Assembly: GCF_021130785.1 (NCBI RefSeq)
Contig: NW_025776231.1
Span: 62,001-126,000 of the forward strand
Origin: Homalodisca vitripennis
Lineage: Eukaryota > Arthropoda > Insecta > Hemiptera > Cicadellidae
Reading direction: 5' to 3'
DNA: 64,000 nt
Both the position numbers and the translations under genes were made by a program. Each line of letters opens with the position of its first letter. Positions within the stretch are counted from its first letter, which is position 1. Below, in pieces: positions 59,590 to 64,000 of the stretch. The notes under the pieces were generated by a model, which worked only from the letters and a program-made list of their open reading frames with translations, was not told where the DNA came from and made no database searches.

Positions 59590-60650
59590 TAAATGCGCCT
59601 TACACTAGATCAGCCGACAGCACCCGACATAACGAGTCAGCGTAAATGCATAGTAGTGAGCGTGGTACACGGCTGCTTTAACACCTCAATTTTTAAATGC
59701 ACCATGCACCACATTAGCAGACAGCATACAACATAACGCGGCAGCCTGAATGCATGTTATTGAGCGTGTAACACGTCTGCTTTAACTCGTCTATTTTTAA
59801 CTTTGCTATACAGCAGATAATCTGACAGCATACAACACAACTTGACAGCGTGAATCCATCGTAGTGAGCGTGGTACACGTCTGCTTTAATCTTCTGTTTT
59901 TAAATGCGCCATACACCAGATCAGCCGACAGCACACAACAGAACACTTCAGCGTGAATTCATGGTAGTGAGTGTGGTACACGTCTGCTTTAACTCGTCCG
60001 TTTGTAAATGTGCCATATACCAGATCAGCCGACAGCACACAACACAACACGTCAGCGTGAATGCAAGGTAGTGAGCGTGGTACACGTCTGCTTAAACTCT
60101 TCCGTTTGTAAATGCGCCATACCCAGATTAGCTGACAGCATACAACACAACTTGACAGCGTGAATCCATCGTAGTGAGCGTGGTACACGTCTGCTTTAAT
60201 CTTCTGTTTTTAAATGCGCCATACACCAGATCAGCCGACAGCACACAACAGAACACTTCAGCGTGAATTCATGGTAGTGAGTGTGGTACACGTCTGCTTT
60301 AACTCTTCCGTTTGTAAATGTGCCATATACCAGATCAGCCGACAGCACACAACACAACACGTCAGCGTGAATTCATGGTAGTGAGCGTGGTACACGTCTG
60401 CTTTAATCTTCTGTTTTTAAATGCGCCATACACCAGATCAGCCGACAGCACACAACAGAACACTTCAGCGTGAATGCATGGTAGTGAGCGTGGTACACGT
60501 CTGCTTTAACTCTTCCGTTTGTAAATGCGCCATATACCAGATCAGCCGACAGCACACAACACAACACGTCAGCGTGAATGCATGGTAGTGAGCGTGGTAC
60601 ACGTCTGCTTTAACTCTTCCGTTTGTAAATGCGCTATACACCGAAGACTG
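59590..60650 (+). repeat. 104-bp minisatellite, about 10 copies, with a 310-bp higher-order unit
   Basis: ccagatcagccgacagca recurs at 59,916, 60,020, (60,122), 60,226, 60,330, 60,433 and 60,537. Three-monomer blocks repeat almost exactly 310 bp apart (59,916 and 60,226). The leftmost copies (59,590-59,900) are more diverged. Minus-strand frames across it are repeat artefacts. Confidence 0.95.
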
Positions 60651-60661
60651 TCTACAAAAAT

Positions 60662-60957
60662 TAATTACCTTGTACAACCTCAAATCCTCTGTTAGTGGAA
60701 CCCTTATCACATTCACCACAACAACTGCTGTTACGACTCAGGTTAAGAATCAAGGATACCCGGTATGTGATACTGATTTCAAGAATAGGGAACATTTCTC
60801 AATATCTGACGAAGGTGTTTAATGGCAAACTTATAGCGTCAGTCGACACCGGAGACTTGACAACATTAGATTCAGACATTTTCGCATCTCTTGCACGTCT
60901 TGAAACCTCCATTGCTGCTCTCCCACAGGTCCAGGCAAGCCATGTTACAGCCCTGTA
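60662..60957 (+). CDS. Candidate coding exon, unidentified (weak)
   Basis: A stop-free plus-strand stretch of about 98 codons has more balanced composition than its surroundings. It reads VFNGKLIASVDTGDLTTLDS and DIFASLARLETSIAALPQ, then runs straight into a strong splice-donor sequence, CCT|GTAAGTAT, at 60,955. A possible acceptor (tactgatttcaag) lies at about 60,782. I do not recognise the protein. Against it: no second exon was found, another frame is also partly open at 60,670-60,820, and such stretches occur by chance. It could also be the remains of a transposon. Confidence 0.22.
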
Positions 60958-60959
60958 AG

Positions 60960-63350
60960 TATCAGCTGTTTTACTGACTCTTTATCACATGATACTGAAC
61001 CATACAATTTACAGGACAGTCTAGATTGGAACTACATTATGATATTTCTAGATAGAAACAATAAGTCAGTAGTTCATGGATTTTGTTTGTTACGGTCCAA
61101 GTTTTAAAGAAAATAAAAAGAATACTACCGTCCCATACACGTTATTTTAAATAAGCATAAGTTTGTTATACACACATAATATGTACGATATATTTGTGTG
61201 CCACTCACTAATTTTACAAATATGCATGCATGGTAAAATTACGCCACAACGCGTGTGACGTTACAGGGCACACTGGGTTTACATGAAGAATTTCAACAAT
61301 TATTTCATCCTTGAAACGTCCTCCGAACAGTTAGACAAAAATATATGAAATTTCTCCAGAATCTTGAGTTACAAATAAACCAAAGCACTCAACCAGAAAC
61401 CTTTCGGATTTGCAAGAATAGAGCCCTAAGACGATAATATTCAAACAACAGTGAATATAAGATTAAACTTAGTATCCACCCCAAGGCAAGGGGTATAACG
61501 GATATGAGCCTATTTTCTTCAATAGAGCATTCAACACTTTCAAGCTGAAGATAATCTCGTATCAAGTGAAACGTTCAACCGCACCAGACGCCTCAGATAT
61601 AATCTCTTTACGAACGGGTTTAAGCGGATTACACGTTCTTCCGTATACTGCTTCGGTGCACATTACTGAGAAACAGTAGCCTACATTGACAAAATGATTT
61701 AATACAAGAATGAGAGTTATAATTCTCAAAAATTAAGTTATAATAAAGAGTCTGAATACATATCACTCCGTTAACAATTTGTTTTGTACAGATTCCTTAA
61801 GGAAATTTTCATTTTTATTTAATAAAATATAATATAAATAACCATTACATTACATGACTGTACATGTTTTTGTCTCTTATTTTATAAATACTGGAATACA
61901 TGGCATATGCGTACTTTCCTATTTATTGTCATTATATGAAAAATACTCGTTTCTCAGGTTCAGTTATTATCGATTTTGTACATAAAGAGATAATAAAAGT
62001 CTGAAGACGCCCTGTTAATATTATAATGGCTCATACTAGAAAAACTGACTTGAACATTTTAGAAGTCAAAATTAACTTAGATATAAGCAAAATTTTTTTA
62101 ACTGCTTAAAGTTTAAAATTTTAAGTATCACTCAGTGCTTAGCATTTTAATGCATTAATGAAACTTCGTGTTGTACTTTTCCTTTCACACCCTCATCGTC
62201 AATAACAAAATTTAAATAAAATAATGAAAAGCAATTAAAGATTTGTTAAAGGAGAGATTGCTAAATGCTATAAATGAAGGGACGTAACGTTTCAGGCATA
62301 TCAGAAAATGTTACTAGTTGGGGTGCACACAAACTCCAATTTTAATAGAGATCTTCCCCCTTACCCATCATATGTGGCACATTGTTGGAAAGATAATAAA
62401 AAGGAATATGTTATTGTGGACCAGAAGTCGCTATCCATCACCTTTCCAAGATGGCGGCCGCTAAATGACGGAATATGAGGATTTCAGGTATTTACAAATG
62501 GACTTGCCATTTATACCATTGTAACAAACTGCCTAAACACTTTCAAGATTTTGGCATCAAACAAGGCGTAAATCGTGTTAATCTTCGTCTCCTGGTCAAT
62601 TTCTGACAATTAGGAATGAACATCGGTATCTTGAGTGCTTTTAGGATTATAAGCAAGATTCTGAAATCGTTGTTTAAGAATACTCTTTGGTTTTTCATTG
62701 GATTTACTTAAACGATAAATAAATGGATGCATAACAAACGTCCTATAACAACACTTATTGCTGTATAATAATATTAAAATTCCTTACTTTTCAGTATTTT
62801 AAGTCCAAACCTAAACATGGCGTTTATATTAAAAACGTATAGCTGTTACCTTGTCATTATAAATTTTTAAATAGACATTAATAATGTGAACATACATGCA
62901 AGATTTTTTTTAATTATGGCAGTTGTGTTATAAGGAAAAGTAATTTTTAAATAAGAAACATACTCTTTGGATTAGAAAATTTTTAAAATCCAAGTAGTTA
63001 TAATGATTCACTATATGTACCCATAGTAAATATTCTCTTAATTAACGGATATAAGTCTTGAAGTATCCAGTATATGTTGTTTAAATAACCCTATTATTTT
63101 TTTAGAATTTACAAACAGATGACAACACATTTTAAAGGAAGTGGTAAAGATTGGTAAGGTCACCAGTGGTGGTTCCTATCTCATTATGTAATGAAATTGC
63201 GCCTATTATAGAAGTTGAAACGTTTTTATTTGGCTAAAGTGTGGGAACGCACTTTAATTATTTTAACCTTTTTATCCAGGAAATTCCATACTTAGTATAT
63301 CTTGATAAAGTAAACAAACAAACCACTCTATATAAAATTGATCATATATA
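60960..63350. other. AT-rich non-coding DNA
   Basis: No gene was recognised. The GC-richer segment 62,320-62,480 (containing aagatggcggccgc) looks like part of a dispersed repeat, but no second copy is in this window. Confidence 0.35.
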
Positions 63351-63372
63351 AAAAATAATAAAAAATGAATTT

Positions 63373-64000
63373 AAAATTAATTTGAAATAATACAATAAAA
63401 AAACAAATAACAGATTTATCTGCTTCTGTAGCTCGTATGTTTTTCTTGTAAATGTATTTGCGACTATTGCAATATTGAAAGTTATTCGTGTTATTTGCGA
63501 AAGTTTTTAACAATTTATTATTATTGTTATATTATTATAACATAATAAATTTTAAAAGCATGCCTAACTTTAAATTGCATAGTTATTATATAGTGATTAA
63601 ACACATCTCATAAAAGGTACATTTAAGAAATTTGTAACTAAAGGAATGAAATGTTGTTAATAATATAATTAAACTTGCTATTAAACTATTGAGATACAGG
63701 ACGAGCTCCATGTTGCTGCCTAGATTACAGCACCATTAGTGTAATAATATGAATAAAAAATTAATTTGAAATAATACAATAAAAAAACAAATAACAGATT
63801 TATCTGCCTCTGTATCTCGTATGTTTTTCTTGTAAATGTATTTGCGACTATTGCAATATTGAAAGTTATTCGTGTTATTTGCAAAAGTTTTCAACAATTT
63901 ATTATTGTTGTTATTTTATTATAACATAATAAATTTTAAAACCATGCCTAACTTTAAATTGCATAGTTATTATATAGTGATTAAACACATCTCATAAACG
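63373..64000 (+). repeat. 384-bp direct (tandem) repeat running off the window
   Basis: 63,377-63,618 and 63,761-64,000 match with only a few substitutions, 384 bp apart (ttaatttgaaataatac at both starts). The intervening 130 bp completes a 384-bp unit. The second unit is cut by the window end, so the true copy number is unknown. Confidence 0.93.

Noticed and set aside
59886..60719. Minus-strand frames of 84-100 codons in the 104-bp array
   Set aside because: The monomer length is not a multiple of three, and the frames change from copy to copy.

Overview
The window is AT-rich eukaryotic DNA, almost certainly from an insect or another arthropod. The evidence is the lack of dense open reading frames, the many (TA)n and (CA)n microsatellites, and a set of insect-type transposons: a mag-like Ty3/gypsy element, mariner, piggyBac-like ends, a Mutator-like remnant and Jockey/CR1-like LINE fragments. 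The species cannot be named from sequence alone. No intact host protein-coding gene, tRNA or rRNA is recognised. The nearest thing to a host exon is a weak candidate at 60.66-60.96 kb.

Layout. 0-12 kb: sparse AT-rich DNA with two LINE 3' ends (3.86-4.38 kb minus, 6.07-6.98 kb plus), microsatellites and copies of two dispersed repeats. 12-20 kb: a 282-nt hairpin (12.53 kb), LINE reverse-transcriptase fossils (14.4 and 18.7 kb), a decayed mariner (15.5-16.4 kb) and a 91-bp repeat. 20-29 kb: three minisatellite arrays with monomers of 59, 101/133 and 108 bp. 29-34 kb: a possible transposon head and a minus-strand LINE fragment. 34.7-39.9 kb: the best-defined structure, a 4,096-bp mag-like LTR retrotransposon (minus strand, 152-bp LTRs, 5-bp target duplication, tRNA-Ser primer site), apparently inserted inside an older piggyBac-like element bounded by TTAA. 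42.8-44.1 kb: a 72-bp minisatellite. 44.27-45.40 kb: a TIR element with roughly 100-bp ends and TA duplication. 46-50 kb: a GT-rich tract, a C-poor promoter-like unit (minus) and another transposon tail. 51.2-52.6 kb: a Mutator-like element keeping N- and C-terminal transposase pieces. 53-60.6 kb: five more tandem arrays (184, 98, 87, 123 and 104 bp). 63.4 kb to the end: a 384-bp direct repeat that runs off the window.

The window therefore reads as a transposon and minisatellite-rich intergenic or intronic region. At least eleven tandem-repeat families lie in 64 kb, several with higher-order structure and near-identical copies, which points to recent amplification. No cooperating gene system was found. 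The observations most worth following are the nested insertion, the 184-bp satellite carrying a perfect CLEAR/E-box palindrome in four of five copies, the long hairpin, and the hammerhead-like cores in dispersed repeats.
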